Translations under genes and position numbers: made by a program
Part shown: positions 18,201 through 25,177 of the stretch, piece by piece
How positions within the stretch are numbered: position 1 is the stretch's first letter
How the letters are laid out: every line of letters starts with the position of its first letter
Origin: Nosocomiicoccus ampullae
GTDB lineage: Bacteria > Bacillota > Bacilli > Staphylococcales > Salinicoccaceae
Direction: 5' to 3'
DNA length: 64,000 nt
Assembly: GCF_001696685.1 (NCBI RefSeq)
Contig: NZ_MBFG01000003.1
Location: forward strand, 1 to 64,000
Notes under the pieces: generated by a model
Seen by the model: only the letters and a program-made list of their open reading frames with translations
Told to the model about the DNA's origin: nothing
Database searches by the model: none

Positions 18201-18769
18201 CTTAAGTTGAGTAACGTATCATCGAGTTTACGTTCTGCTTCTTTTTTACGTGTTTTATATTTCATGACGCCGGCAACTTCTTCGATAATTTCACGGCGCG
18301 TTTCTGGTTTTTGATTTAAAACGTGATCAACTTCACCTTGAGAAATAATGTTGTATGCGTTTTTACCAAGACCAGAGTCCATAAAGAGTTCTGTCACGTC
18401 TTTTAATTTTGCGCGTTCTTTATTGATATAGTAGTTACTTTCACCACTTCTAAATAGCTCACGACGAATCGTGACGTTGTCGTAGTCAAAGTCTAACACG
18501 CGGTCTTTATTGTCTAAATTCAGTTGAACGACTGCACTGTTTTGCTTACTTCGTTCTGTCGTTCCGTTAAATATAACGTCTTCCATTTTAGACCCGCGAA
18601 ATTGCTTAGCGCTCGTTTCACCGAGAACGAACCTGACAGCGTCGATAATGTTACTTTTACCACTACCGTTCGGTCCAACAACCGCAGTGACGCCGTCATT
18701 AAATTCGATCGTCGTTTTATCGGCAAACGATTTAAATCCTTTAGCTTCTATACTTTTTAAAAATACCAT
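15224..18769 (-). CDS. smc: Chromosome segregation ATPase SMC
   Basis: The SMC subunit of the condensin-like complex with ScpA and ScpB, which loads at parS and folds the chromosome. At 1181 residues it has the full domain order: N-terminal Walker A GPNGSGKSNIIDA (32-44), a long coiled coil, a hinge around 505-660 (GVLGAVMELIEID to GGAVSGGS), a second coiled coil, and the C-terminal signature LLSGGERALTAISLLF with Walker B FIILDEVEAALDEAN. It is in an operon with rnc (1-base gap) and ftsY (no gap), as in Bacillus. Confidence 0.98.
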   Translation of the reverse strand: MVFLKSIEAKGFKSFADKTTIEFNDGVTAVVGPNGSGKSNIIDAVRFVLGETSAKQFRGSKMEDVIFNGTTERSKQNSAVVQLNLDNKDRVLDFDYDNVTIRRELFRSGESNYYINKERAKLKDVTELFMDSGLGKNAYNIISQGEVDHVLNQKPETRREIIEEVAGVMKYKTRKKEAERKLDDTLLNLSRIHDITSELESRVKKLEKESAIATEYLALLNEMKQSDIEVTVFDIKELSSKLHQLKETYSNDERTIEDARNHVNLLDVAINNLRDKREVLTENERSIHDAFVKASREKEQTIGKIELFKERKTSRSDQHDSLTEEKSNKLKEQESLERDLEALRTSFNETKDEQSNVKAEIDTINASLQSLVDGNDVDIDALKEQYYAIMVEKTSLDNQLKDYEKQEAIDSSKREELDRRMNELKESLDTLNEKNKSLTDTLSTLESSLKNKREAYKETKSKRDHEQSHTKSLTEQFDTASRYISQLTSKRDMYESMMSNYDGYYRGVKSVLKRKDKLTGVLGAVMELIEIDSSYMTALDAALGSQTQSVVTKTEQDAKRAIHYLKDKNLGYATFLPLDTIQRRSLSQEVVFKLESTSVEHHILKDLVDTKYDALIGHLFSTTIIVENYDDGARLSRELNFKARIVTQDGEIFNPGGAVSGGSRQNNNSALKLRKEKDALDDKIKAYTLEVDRLTKELSKEKDSLKELDTLLNTLETEGIQLKESYDEQSQLLEQTNQDIKLTNERIALLKETFDSTTETMEASTLIKAIEEKTKTLDSLQKDIQLLTKAQGDTEAAEKEYESKKQTLLTKQAELESTLRYKRSQVTDYEERLLKVKREIVDIDSRIEMLTSDYESIDIEALETLSLELDEQLDVLQDSSSQLKKEIHEVSEETKHDVNLRQSHLDTIEKLSESLRKTHGKKERVESMLSVKIDYLSETYEMTFERAEKEYTDLTDIDMKRERIQLNKKSIDELGNVNLNAIDEFEVVNERYTFLKHEEDDLLQARETLLDVIKEMDYEVSERFKETYHNVNEHFKKVFKTMFGGGEAELRLTEPGDYLNAGLLIYAQPPGKKLTSMSLLSGGERALTAISLLFSILEVRSSPFIILDEVEAALDEANVLRFSNYLRHLTRYSQCIVITHRKKTMEQSDRLFGVTMQEKGVSELISVDLKTYEEREVEGEY

Positions 18770-18770
18770 A

Positions 18771-19532
18771 TTATCTTTCGGCCTTTTCTTTTAAATGATA
18801 AAACGCAACTTTTGCTGCGAGTTGTTCAGACTCTTTTTTAGAGCGACCACTGCCACGCCCGATTTCTTTATCGTTTAACGTCACGTTAGAAACGAAGTTT
18901 TTGTCGTGTGACGGACCTGTCTCTTCGAGTAAGTGGTAATACACTTCTTCTTTGTATGCTTTATGAACAAACTCTTGAAGTGCTGTTTTAAAGTCTGAAA
19001 TTCCGAGGTAATCATCGCGTTCAATTTTCGGGAATACATTCACACTTAAAAACTTCCACACAGCGTCGTATCCTTGATCGAGATATAACGCACCTAAAAA
19101 TGCCTCGAACATATCCGAGATAATCGACGGACGCTTTTTACCGCCTGTCTTTTTTTCTCCTGGACCGAGTAATAGTAACTCTTCCATTTTTAAGTCGTTC
19201 GCAAATATTACAAGTGAAGGCTCACAAACGATATTTGCACGCAACTTTGTTAAATCTCCCTCAGGGAAATCTTTAAACGCGTCAAATATATATTCTGAGA
19301 CCATCAGTTCTAATACCGCGTCACCTAAAAATTCTAGACGCTCGTTCGAATGAATTCGGTCTAAATGAATGTTATACACGAACGAACTGTGCATAAATGC
19401 TTGTAAAAATAATTTGTCATTTTCATATTGAATCTGATGTTTCTTCATAAAAGAATCGAACTTTTTAAAAAAAGAATCGACGTGTCTTTTAGAGTCTTCA
19501 TCTTGTTCGATTGATTGTAGTAATTTATCCAT
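18771..19532 (-). CDS. rnc: Ribonuclease III
   Basis: A double-strand-specific endoribonuclease for rRNA processing and antisense RNA decay, 253 residues. The RNase III signature NERLEFLGDAVLELMVSEY contains the metal-binding Glu/Asp; the second acidic site is in ISDMFEAFLGALYLD. The C-terminal double-stranded-RNA-binding domain covers about 180-250 (DFKTALQEFVHK to KKESEQLAAKVAFYHL). The N-terminus is somewhat longer than usual but shows no extra domain. It sits between acpP and smc. Confidence 0.98.
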   Translation of the reverse strand: MDKLLQSIEQDEDSKRHVDSFFKKFDSFMKKHQIQYENDKLFLQAFMHSSFVYNIHLDRIHSNERLEFLGDAVLELMVSEYIFDAFKDFPEGDLTKLRANIVCEPSLVIFANDLKMEELLLLGPGEKKTGGKKRPSIISDMFEAFLGALYLDQGYDAVWKFLSVNVFPKIERDDYLGISDFKTALQEFVHKAYKEEVYYHLLEETGPSHDKNFVSNVTLNDKEIGRGSGRSKKESEQLAAKVAFYHLKEKAER

Positions 19533-19585
19533 AATCTCACCCTAATATAGTTTACTAAACTTATGCGGTTTGTTGTAGCGATATA

Positions 19586-19618
19586 AAAGAAAAATCCACT
19601 TTATAGAAAGTGGATTTT
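19586..19618 (-). terminator. Intrinsic terminator after acpP
   Basis: Minus-strand perfect 12-bp stem AAAATCCACTTT/AAAGTGGATTTT, loop CTAT, then TTTTTC and more T. Much acyl-carrier transcription probably stops here, ahead of rnc. Confidence 0.82.
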
Positions 19619-19628
19619 GTCTATCAAA

Positions 19629-19865
19629 TTATTGGTTTTCAAGCTTCTCGATGAAATCTAAAGCATCACCAACAGTAACGATTTTCTCAGCTTCCTCATC
19701 TGGAATCTCAGTATCGAACTCATCTTCTAATTCCATTACAAGTTCCGCAATGTCTAAAGAGTCCGCACCAAGGTCATCTTTGAAAGTCGCATCTTTCGTC
19801 ACTTGATCCTCATCGATACCTAATTTGTCGACAATAATGTCTTTAATTTTATCAAAATTATCCAT
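19629..19865 (-). CDS. acpP: Acyl carrier protein
   Basis: The carrier of growing fatty acyl chains, attached through a 4'-phosphopantetheine on Ser36 in [17 protein letters not shown]. It has 78 residues, is very acidic and has the usual four-helix pattern. A strong AAGGAGGTGA precedes the start. It is separated from fabG by 583 bases of repeat sequence, unlike the short gap usual in Bacillota. The terminator and strong ribosome binding site suggest high, partly independent expression. Confidence 0.98.
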   Translation of the reverse strand: MDNFDKIKDIIVDKLGIDEDQVTKDATFKDDLGADSLDIAELVMELEDEFDTEIPDEEAEKIVTVGDALDFIEKLENQ

Positions 19866-19973
19866 TCCTACTTCACCTCCTTAAAATAGTGGTCGTATCT
19901 CAGTTGTAGAGATGATTCTTAATCTTTATACCCAGTGAGCAGGTTTTAAATGCGTGATTATTGTGATTTACTC

Positions 19974-20345
19974 GAATCGACGGTGAAACCTAATTCTCGC
20001 CGACGATAACCTCCATAGCGACGGGGAGTTTTTCATCTCGCCGACGATTCCCCGAATCGACTGCGAAATGTTTTTTCACCGTCGCAGACAGGACTTTCGT
20101 CGGTGAAATTTTTATTCGCCGACGGGAATGATTGAATCGTCGGTGAATTTCGTGTTTTCCCGATTTTCGCCGACGATACTGCCTGAATCGACTGCGAAAC
20201 CTAATTCTCGCCGACGATAACCTCCATAGCGACGGGGAGTTTTTCATCTCGCCGACGATTCCCCGAATCGACTGCGAAAAACTTCTTTCACCGTCGCAGA
20301 TGAGACTATCAACAGAGAAACCTACCATCCGTCGCCCGACTACAA
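19974..20345. repeat. CCGACGAT-type intergenic repeat block in the fabG-acpP gap
   Basis: The 583-base gap 19866-20448 is mostly a block of short repeated elements built from CGCCGACGAT, ATCGACTGCGAAA, CACCGTCGCAGA and ATCGTCGGTGAA, alternating in orientation. About 100 bases (from 19985) recur almost unchanged 211 bases later (from 20196). The same elements recur at 47836-48128. Several pairs can form stems, for example CGTCGGTGAA-ATTTTTA-TTCGCCGACG near 20097. A minus-strand open frame across it (19990-20361) is low-complexity Arg/Ser text without a ribosome binding site, and I do not consider it a gene. Confidence 0.85.
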
Positions 20346-20371
20346 CCATCTCATCACTCATTTAAAAGAAT

Positions 20372-20400
20372 AAAAGCCACACCCCGCGAATGTTCGTGGC
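20372..20400 (-). terminator. Possible terminator after fabG
   Basis: Minus-strand GCCAC...GTGGC with a 15-base loop followed by TTTTATT, 49 bases past the fabG stop. The stem is short, so this is a weak call. Confidence 0.35.
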
Positions 20401-20448
20401 CGACCTTTATTTTCGGCACTGAAACTTGTGTTTATAATAACACAGCGG

Positions 20449-21186
20449 TTACGCCATGTACATTCCACCGTTGACGTGAATCGTTTGGCCTGTAATATAG
20501 CGCGCACGGTCTGATGCTAAAAATGATACAGCTTCTGCGATGTCTTCGACTTGACCGAACTGTTGTAGTGGAATTTGTTCAAGCATTTTGTTCTTTAAAT
20601 CGTCGCTTAATACGTCTGTCATATCACTTTCGATAAATCCTGGTGCGACTGCGTTTACTGTAATATTTTTACTTGCGAGTTCTCTTGCGACACTTTTCGT
20701 TAAACCGTCGACTCCTGCTTTACTCGCAACATAGTTTGCTTGTCCAGGGTTACCAAGGGTTCCGACGATACTTGAGATGTTGATGATACGTCCAGATTTC
20801 GCACGGATCATCATACGAGAAACGTTTTGAATGACGTTAAACGCACCCTTTAAGTTGACGTTAATAACATCGTCAAACATTTCTGGCTTCATACGCATAA
20901 GTAGCGTATCTTTTGTGATCCCTGCGTTGTTCACAACAACGTCGAGTTGACCGTACGTATCTTTAATATGTGCGATCATCTCTTTCACTTCGTCATAGTT
21001 TTGAACTTGGCACTGATAACTTTCAGCGTTGCCACCTTGTTCTTTAATCTTCTCTACAACTTCTTCTGCTTTTTCTTTATTCCCTGAATAGTTGACGATA
21101 ACTGTATAGCCGTCTTCACCTAAACGTAATGCGACTGCGCGTCCGATACCTCTAGATGCGCCTGTAACTAATGCTACTTTACTCAT
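20449..21186 (-). CDS. fabG: 3-oxoacyl-[acyl-carrier-protein] reductase
   Basis: An NADPH-dependent short-chain dehydrogenase that reduces 3-ketoacyl-ACP in each elongation round of fatty acid synthesis. It shows the cofactor motif [16 protein letters not shown] near the N-terminus, NNAGITKD, the catalytic Ser in [14 protein letters not shown] and the Tyr-x-x-x-Lys in ANYVASKAG. It has 245 residues. The start at 21186 is set by GAGGTGG 9 bases upstream; an ATG at 21195 touches that site. It overlaps the fabD end and is coupled to it. Confidence 0.98.
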   Translation of the reverse strand: MSKVALVTGASRGIGRAVALRLGEDGYTVIVNYSGNKEKAEEVVEKIKEQGGNAESYQCQVQNYDEVKEMIAHIKDTYGQLDVVVNNAGITKDTLLMRMKPEMFDDVINVNLKGAFNVIQNVSRMMIRAKSGRIINISSIVGTLGNPGQANYVASKAGVDGLTKSVARELASKNITVNAVAPGFIESDMTDVLSDDLKNKMLEQIPLQQFGQVEDIAEAVSFLASDRARYITGQTIHVNGGMYMA

Positions 21187-22084
21187 TGTATTCATCCACC
21201 TCTTTAACTGTATCGATATGTGCTGTGTCTACTGACTTCGTAATCTTTTTAAGTAAACCTGTTTGAACTTTTTTCGGTCCAACTTCGACAGATTCAGTTA
21301 CACCAAGTTCGACTGCTTTTTTAACACATTCTACGAAACGAACTGGCGACGTAATTTGTTGAATTAAATTTTGTTTAATAATTTCTTTATCAGTTTCTGG
21401 TTCTGCGGAAACGTTTTGTATAACAGGAATTTCTGCATCATTAAACGTAATATCTTTTAAGAACGTTTCGAACGAATTTTGAGCGTCTTTCATTAAGTGT
21501 GAGTGGAATGCTCCTGATACTTTTAGCGGAATGACGCGTCTCGCGCCGTGTGCTTTTGCTTCATCTATAAATAAATCGACTTTCGCTGCATCTCCAGAAA
21601 TCACGATTTGGTCTGGTGCGTTTATGTTTGCTGGTGAGACTTTTTCTTCGTCATCACTGAGTGACTCACATAACGCTTCGAGCTTGTCCTTATCCATACC
21701 GATGACTGCAGCCATTTTACCGTCTTTTGCTTCACTCATTAAACGTCCGCGCATGGCGACTGCTTTTACTCCATCTTCTAAAGATAAAACACCCGCATGC
21801 ACTAGAGCTGGCAATTCTCCTAAACTATGTCCGATTAAGTAATCGCCTTTAATTCCCGTTGCTTTAAGCACCGCAAGTGAATGTGCAAATAATGCGGGTT
21901 GCGTGAACGCTGTATTATTGAGTCGTTCATCGTCTTCAGAAAACATGATCTCTTTTAAATCAAAATCAACGTAGCTAAAGATCGTATCGAGTAGTTCTTT
22001 TGCTGCGTCATTATGTTCATATAAATCCTTTGCCATTTCATGATACTGTGCCCCTTGCCCCGGGAACAAAACGAGTTTACTCAT
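21179..22084 (-). CDS. fabD: Malonyl-CoA:ACP transacylase
   Basis: Loads malonyl groups onto ACP for chain elongation. It begins [13 protein letters not shown]. The nucleophile is Ser87 in IGHSLGE, an Arg lies in AMRGRLM, and the catalytic His is in [10 protein letters not shown]. At 301 residues it is of normal length. The ATG at 22084 overlaps the plsX stop. The longer open frame upstream lies inside plsX and is not used. After the nucleophile the sequence reads LGELPALV rather than the common LGEYSALV, a modest deviation. Confidence 0.97.
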   Translation of the reverse strand: MSKLVLFPGQGAQYHEMAKDLYEHNDAAKELLDTIFSYVDFDLKEIMFSEDDERLNNTAFTQPALFAHSLAVLKATGIKGDYLIGHSLGELPALVHAGVLSLEDGVKAVAMRGRLMSEAKDGKMAAVIGMDKDKLEALCESLSDDEEKVSPANINAPDQIVISGDAAKVDLFIDEAKAHGARRVIPLKVSGAFHSHLMKDAQNSFETFLKDITFNDAEIPVIQNVSAEPETDKEIIKQNLIQQITSPVRFVECVKKAVELGVTESVEVGPKKVQTGLLKKITKSVDTAHIDTVKEVDEYNE

Positions 22085-23057
22085 CTTCGAAAATTGCCTC
22101 CTTAATTTGTTCGATCGCGTCACTATTCGCCATTGTAATCGCGTTTCGAATCGCATTTTCTATTGCGAGAGCGTCACTTGAACCGTGCGCTTTTAAAACA
22201 TGTCCATTTAAACCGAGTAACGGTGCACCGCCAAATTGACGGTAATCCATTAAGTCTTTTAATTGACCTAAATCTTTTTTAACGACGAGCGCAGATAACT
22301 TATTTAACATCGAAGATAAAAAGATTTTCTTCACTTCACCGAGTAGGCTACTTGCTGTTCCTTCGATCGTTTTAAGAACGATGTTACCTGTAAATCCGTC
22401 TGTGACACCGATATCGTATTTACCAGTTAATATGTCTCTCGTCTCAAAATATCCACTATAGTTTAAGTTTGAGTCTTGAAGTAACTGGTGCGTCTCTTTA
22501 GTCAGTGGTGTTCCTTTAATATCTTCACTACCGTTATTGATGAGACCGATTGAAGGATTTTTACGTCCACGAATGTTTTCCATATAAATAGACGCCATAT
22601 GCGCAAACTGTAATAAGTGCTTTGGCTTATTTTCAGAGTTTGCACCGAGATCGAGTAAGAGCATGCCTTTATTATTCGTCGTCGGAATCATCGACGCGAG
22701 CGCTGGACGCTCGATTCCTTTAATACGTCCGATGACGAATAATCCAGCCGTCAGTAAGGCACCTGTGTTGCCTGCAGATACGAAAGCATCTGCTTCCCCT
22801 TCTTTCACTGCTTTTGCCGCACGTATAATCGATGAATCTTTTTTACGACGAACTGCACGTACTGGATCGTCTTCACTTGTAATGACCTCTGTCACTTCTA
22901 CGAATTTCACTCTATCGTGCGTCTCAGTCCAACTACCTGCTGTTCCGAACGCTAAGATTTGAATATCTTCATATTTCTTTAATGCTGATTTAATACCATC
23001 GACAATTGCTTCTGGTGCGTGGTCTCCACCCATCAGATCGACTGCGATTGTTTTCAT
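22077..23057 (-). CDS. plsX: Phosphate acyltransferase PlsX
   Basis: Converts acyl-ACP to acyl-phosphate, the donor for PlsY in phosphatidic acid synthesis, and works peripherally at the membrane. It is 326 residues, starting IAVDLMGGDHAPEAIVDG, with the conserved blocks DAFVSAGNTGALLTAG, LLLDLGANSENKP and DGFTGNIVLKTIEG. Its start overlaps the fapR stop by 4 bases (ATGA), and its end overlaps fabD, giving a tightly coupled FapR regulon operon. Confidence 0.98.
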   Translation of the reverse strand: MKTIAVDLMGGDHAPEAIVDGIKSALKKYEDIQILAFGTAGSWTETHDRVKFVEVTEVITSEDDPVRAVRRKKDSSIIRAAKAVKEGEADAFVSAGNTGALLTAGLFVIGRIKGIERPALASMIPTTNNKGMLLLDLGANSENKPKHLLQFAHMASIYMENIRGRKNPSIGLINNGSEDIKGTPLTKETHQLLQDSNLNYSGYFETRDILTGKYDIGVTDGFTGNIVLKTIEGTASSLLGEVKKIFLSSMLNKLSALVVKKDLGQLKDLMDYRQFGGAPLLGLNGHVLKAHGSSDALAIENAIRNAITMANSDAIEQIKEAIFEDE

Positions 23058-23623
23058 TCTATTTCACCTTCATTTTCAAAATGCATGACATAATGTCCAA
23101 TAAATACTGTTTCATCTTTTACATATGATTCCACTAATATAAGTGCTTCATATGGTTTAATTTTTAATACGGTCGCTTTTGCGACAATCTTATCTCCGAC
23201 TTTTGCCGGTTTTAAATATTTTACGTTTGCTTCCTTTGTCAGCACCTTCTTTTTACCGAGTACTGCCACAGCAAGTGAGTTTGCTTGACCAAATAGGAAG
23301 TGTCCACGAGCGATATTATAATTTAAAAATGCGTGTTCTTTTTCAACTGTAAAAAACGAAGACGCTTGTTTGTTCACTTCAATTTGTACCAGTTCACCGA
23401 TGACATCTTGAAGCGGAATACTTTTAATTTCTTCAGCATTCTTTTTAGCGACTGCTTGAACTCTGACACGCAGTTCTGGAATATTTAAAACAGAACGGTC
23501 CAGACGAATCGTTTGAATCGAAACGTTCAAATCGTTTGCGAGTGTTTCATCTGTTAAAAACGGATCCTCGTCCAATCGCCTCACAATTTCTAGACGGCGT
23601 TCATCTTTCTTTAACTTTGCCAC
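23054..23623 (-). CDS. fapR: Fatty acid and phospholipid biosynthesis regulator FapR
   Basis: A malonyl-CoA-sensing repressor of lipid synthesis genes, 189 residues. The N-terminal DeoR-type helix-turn-helix (RRLEIVRRLDEDPFLTDETL, then VSIQTIRLDR) is joined by a helix to a C-terminal hot-dog-fold effector domain (about 65-185, AFLNYNIARGHFLFGQANSL). GGGGAG precedes the start. A FapR operator overlaps its own transcription start, so it represses itself and plsX-fabD-fabG until malonyl-CoA accumulates. Confidence 0.97.
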   Translation of the reverse strand: MAKLKKDERRLEIVRRLDEDPFLTDETLANDLNVSIQTIRLDRSVLNIPELRVRVQAVAKKNAEEIKSIPLQDVIGELVQIEVNKQASSFFTVEKEHAFLNYNIARGHFLFGQANSLAVAVLGKKKVLTKEANVKYLKPAKVGDKIVAKATVLKIKPYEALILVESYVKDETVFIGHYVMHFENEGEIE

Positions 23624-23636
23624 ATTATCTCCCCAT

Positions 23637-23653
23637 TTAGTAGTTGGTGCTAA
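23637..23653 (-). promoter_or_regulatory. FapR operator
   Basis: TTAGCACCAACTACTAA (minus strand) matches 13 of 17 positions of the Bacillus FapR site TTAGTACCTGGTACTAA, with both outer half-sites almost intact. It lies over the expected +1 of the fapR promoter. Confidence 0.85.
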
Positions 23654-23657
23654 AATT

Positions 23658-23686
23658 AGTATATAAAATTAATAGATACTTTTCAA
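23658..23686 (-). promoter_or_regulatory. Promoter of fapR-plsX-fabD-fabG
   Basis: Minus strand -35 TTGAAA (23686-23681) and -10 TATACT (23663-23658), spaced by 17 bases. The start site would fall inside the FapR operator. Confidence 0.82.
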
Positions 23687-23700
23687 TCTTTTACATTATT

Positions 23701-24480
23701 TCAGATGAAAAAAATCGTGAATTTTTTGTTGCGTTAAACTAATTGAGTGGTCGTTTACAGAAATGTGCGTTGTGTAAAATTATTTTTTATTCTTTAACGT
23801 AAAAGCGATTTGCGTAAAATTGTTTTTCATCTTTTAACGTAAATGCGAGTTGCGTAAAAAGGGTTGCCGATACGTTGACGGGTAGCATCTAATCGTCAAA
23901 TAAATCGAGTTGTCGTTTACACAAAGGCGATTTGCGTTAAATTGTTTTTCATCTTTTAACGCAAAAGAGATTTGCGTAAAAAGGGTTGCCGATACGTTGA
24001 CGCATTCCCTCTAATCGTCAAACTAATCGATTGTCCGTTTACACAAAAGCGATTTGCGTAAAATTGTTTTTCATCTTTTAACGCAAAAGAGATTTGCGTA
24101 AAAAGAGTTGCCGATACGTTGACGCATTCCCTCTAATCGTCAAACTAATCGATCTACCTTTAACACAAAAGCGATTTGCGTAAAATTAAGCAGGATAACC
24201 GAAGTCTTCGATGCTTCTCTTCCTGAATTCTCAGATGAAAAACCTCCGGAATCTTGAGTTGCGTTAAACTAATTGAGTGGTCGTTTACGCAAACGTGCGT
24301 TGTGTAAAGTTGTTTTTTATTCTTTAACGTAAAAGCGATTTGCGTTAAAGGGTTCGCTATTACGTTGACACAAACGCTCTAATCGTCAAACTAATCGAAC
24401 TACCTTTAACACAAAAGCGATTTGCGTAAAATTAAGCAGGAAAAACCGCTTCTCCTCCCGAATTTTCCGATGAAAAACTA
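23701..24480. repeat. TTTACGCAAA-type intergenic repeat block between srtA and fapR
   Basis: The gap 23687-24532 is non-coding and made of recurring modules. A 122-base unit repeats at 23861, 23983 and 24105. Each unit carries two inverted repeats, TTGACG...CGTCAA and TTTACACAAA...TTTGCGTAAA. A larger arrangement starting TCAGATGAAA (23701) recurs at 24231. Related modules (GATGAAAAACC, TTAAGCAG, TTTACGCAA) occur in the array at 31.3-32.2 kb. No open frame with a ribosome binding site is seen. Confidence 0.88.
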
Positions 24481-24532
24481 CTCGCGTATTCCATTACGCG
24501 TAAAATAACACGACCAAGCAACCAGCAAAAAC

Positions 24533-24561
24533 AAAAAAAGTGATTCTTACGAATCACTTTT
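24533..24561 (-). terminator. Intrinsic terminator after srtA
   Basis: Minus-strand perfect 11-bp stem AAAAGTGATTC/GAATCACTTTT, loop GTAA, then seven T. It overlaps the last codons of srtA. Confidence 0.9.
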
Positions 24562-25176
24562 GATTTCTGCTTGGACGATGAGTCGCTTTTCAAATAGTAA
24601 CGTATCTGGGTTATAGTCTTCACACGTGATGAGCGTTAATATTTGCGGGTCGCCTTCTGATTGTTGGAGTATATCGACGCGGTCTGGTGTGACTTCAAAG
24701 ATGTCGGTAATTTCGTATTCTCGTTTACCGTCTCGCGTTATAATTTCTATCGTGTCACCTTTTTCTGCTCGGTCGATATAGTTAAATCGTATCCCGGCAC
24801 CTTCTACTCGGTGGCCAGCGATTGGGACGTTTTGCATGTCGAGACTATCTGTTGACTCTAACATACTGACGCCATTTCGTAGTTTTTCTTCAGTTAATTC
24901 TCCGTAATAAATCGGCTCTGAAATTCCGGCAGATTCGATTTTTATAATCCCTGCCATATCGTCTTTAATTTTAACCCCTTGTTTGTCTCCAGGTTCTATT
25001 CCAGTAATAAACTTTTCTAATATATTTACATTGACGTTGTCATCACCGTTTTCGTAGGCTTCGATGATTCTATCGTTTACGATATCTGTGAAAAATGCAC
25101 GGATATCTTGCCAGAAGAATAAGACAAGTGCCGTCATGATAAGTAGTACACCTAAAATTCTAGTAAATGATCTCAT
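24547..25176 (-). CDS. srtA: Class A sortase
   Basis: A membrane-anchored transpeptidase that joins LPXTG-type surface proteins to peptidoglycan. It has an N-terminal membrane anchor (ILGVLLIMTALVLFFW, 7-22) and an extracellular sortase domain with catalytic His122 (IAGHR), Cys185 (LTLITCEDYN) and Arg198 (FEKRLIV), as in S. aureus SrtA. It has 209 residues. The ATG at 25176 follows AAGGAG and lies one base past the recG stop, so srtA is cotranscribed with recG. In S. aureus srtA is not at this locus. Confidence 0.94.
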   Translation of the reverse strand: MRSFTRILGVLLIMTALVLFFWQDIRAFFTDIVNDRIIEAYENGDDNVNVNILEKFITGIEPGDKQGVKIKDDMAGIIKIESAGISEPIYYGELTEEKLRNGVSMLESTDSLDMQNVPIAGHRVEGAGIRFNYIDRAEKGDTIEIITRDGKREYEITDIFEVTPDRVDILQQSEGDPQILTLITCEDYNPDTLLFEKRLIVQAEIKSDS

Positions 25177-25177
25177 A

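Noticed and set aside
19990..20361. Minus-strand open frame of 123 codons in the fabG-acpP gap
   Set aside because: It is made of the CCGACGAT repeats, reads as Arg/Ser-rich text with no domain, has no ribosome binding site, and similar text appears in another frame at the second repeat locus.
23701..24480. CRISPR array in the srtA-fapR gap
   Set aside because: Repeat units are 122 bases, vary in content, lack constant short repeats with unique spacers of even length, and no cas genes are near.
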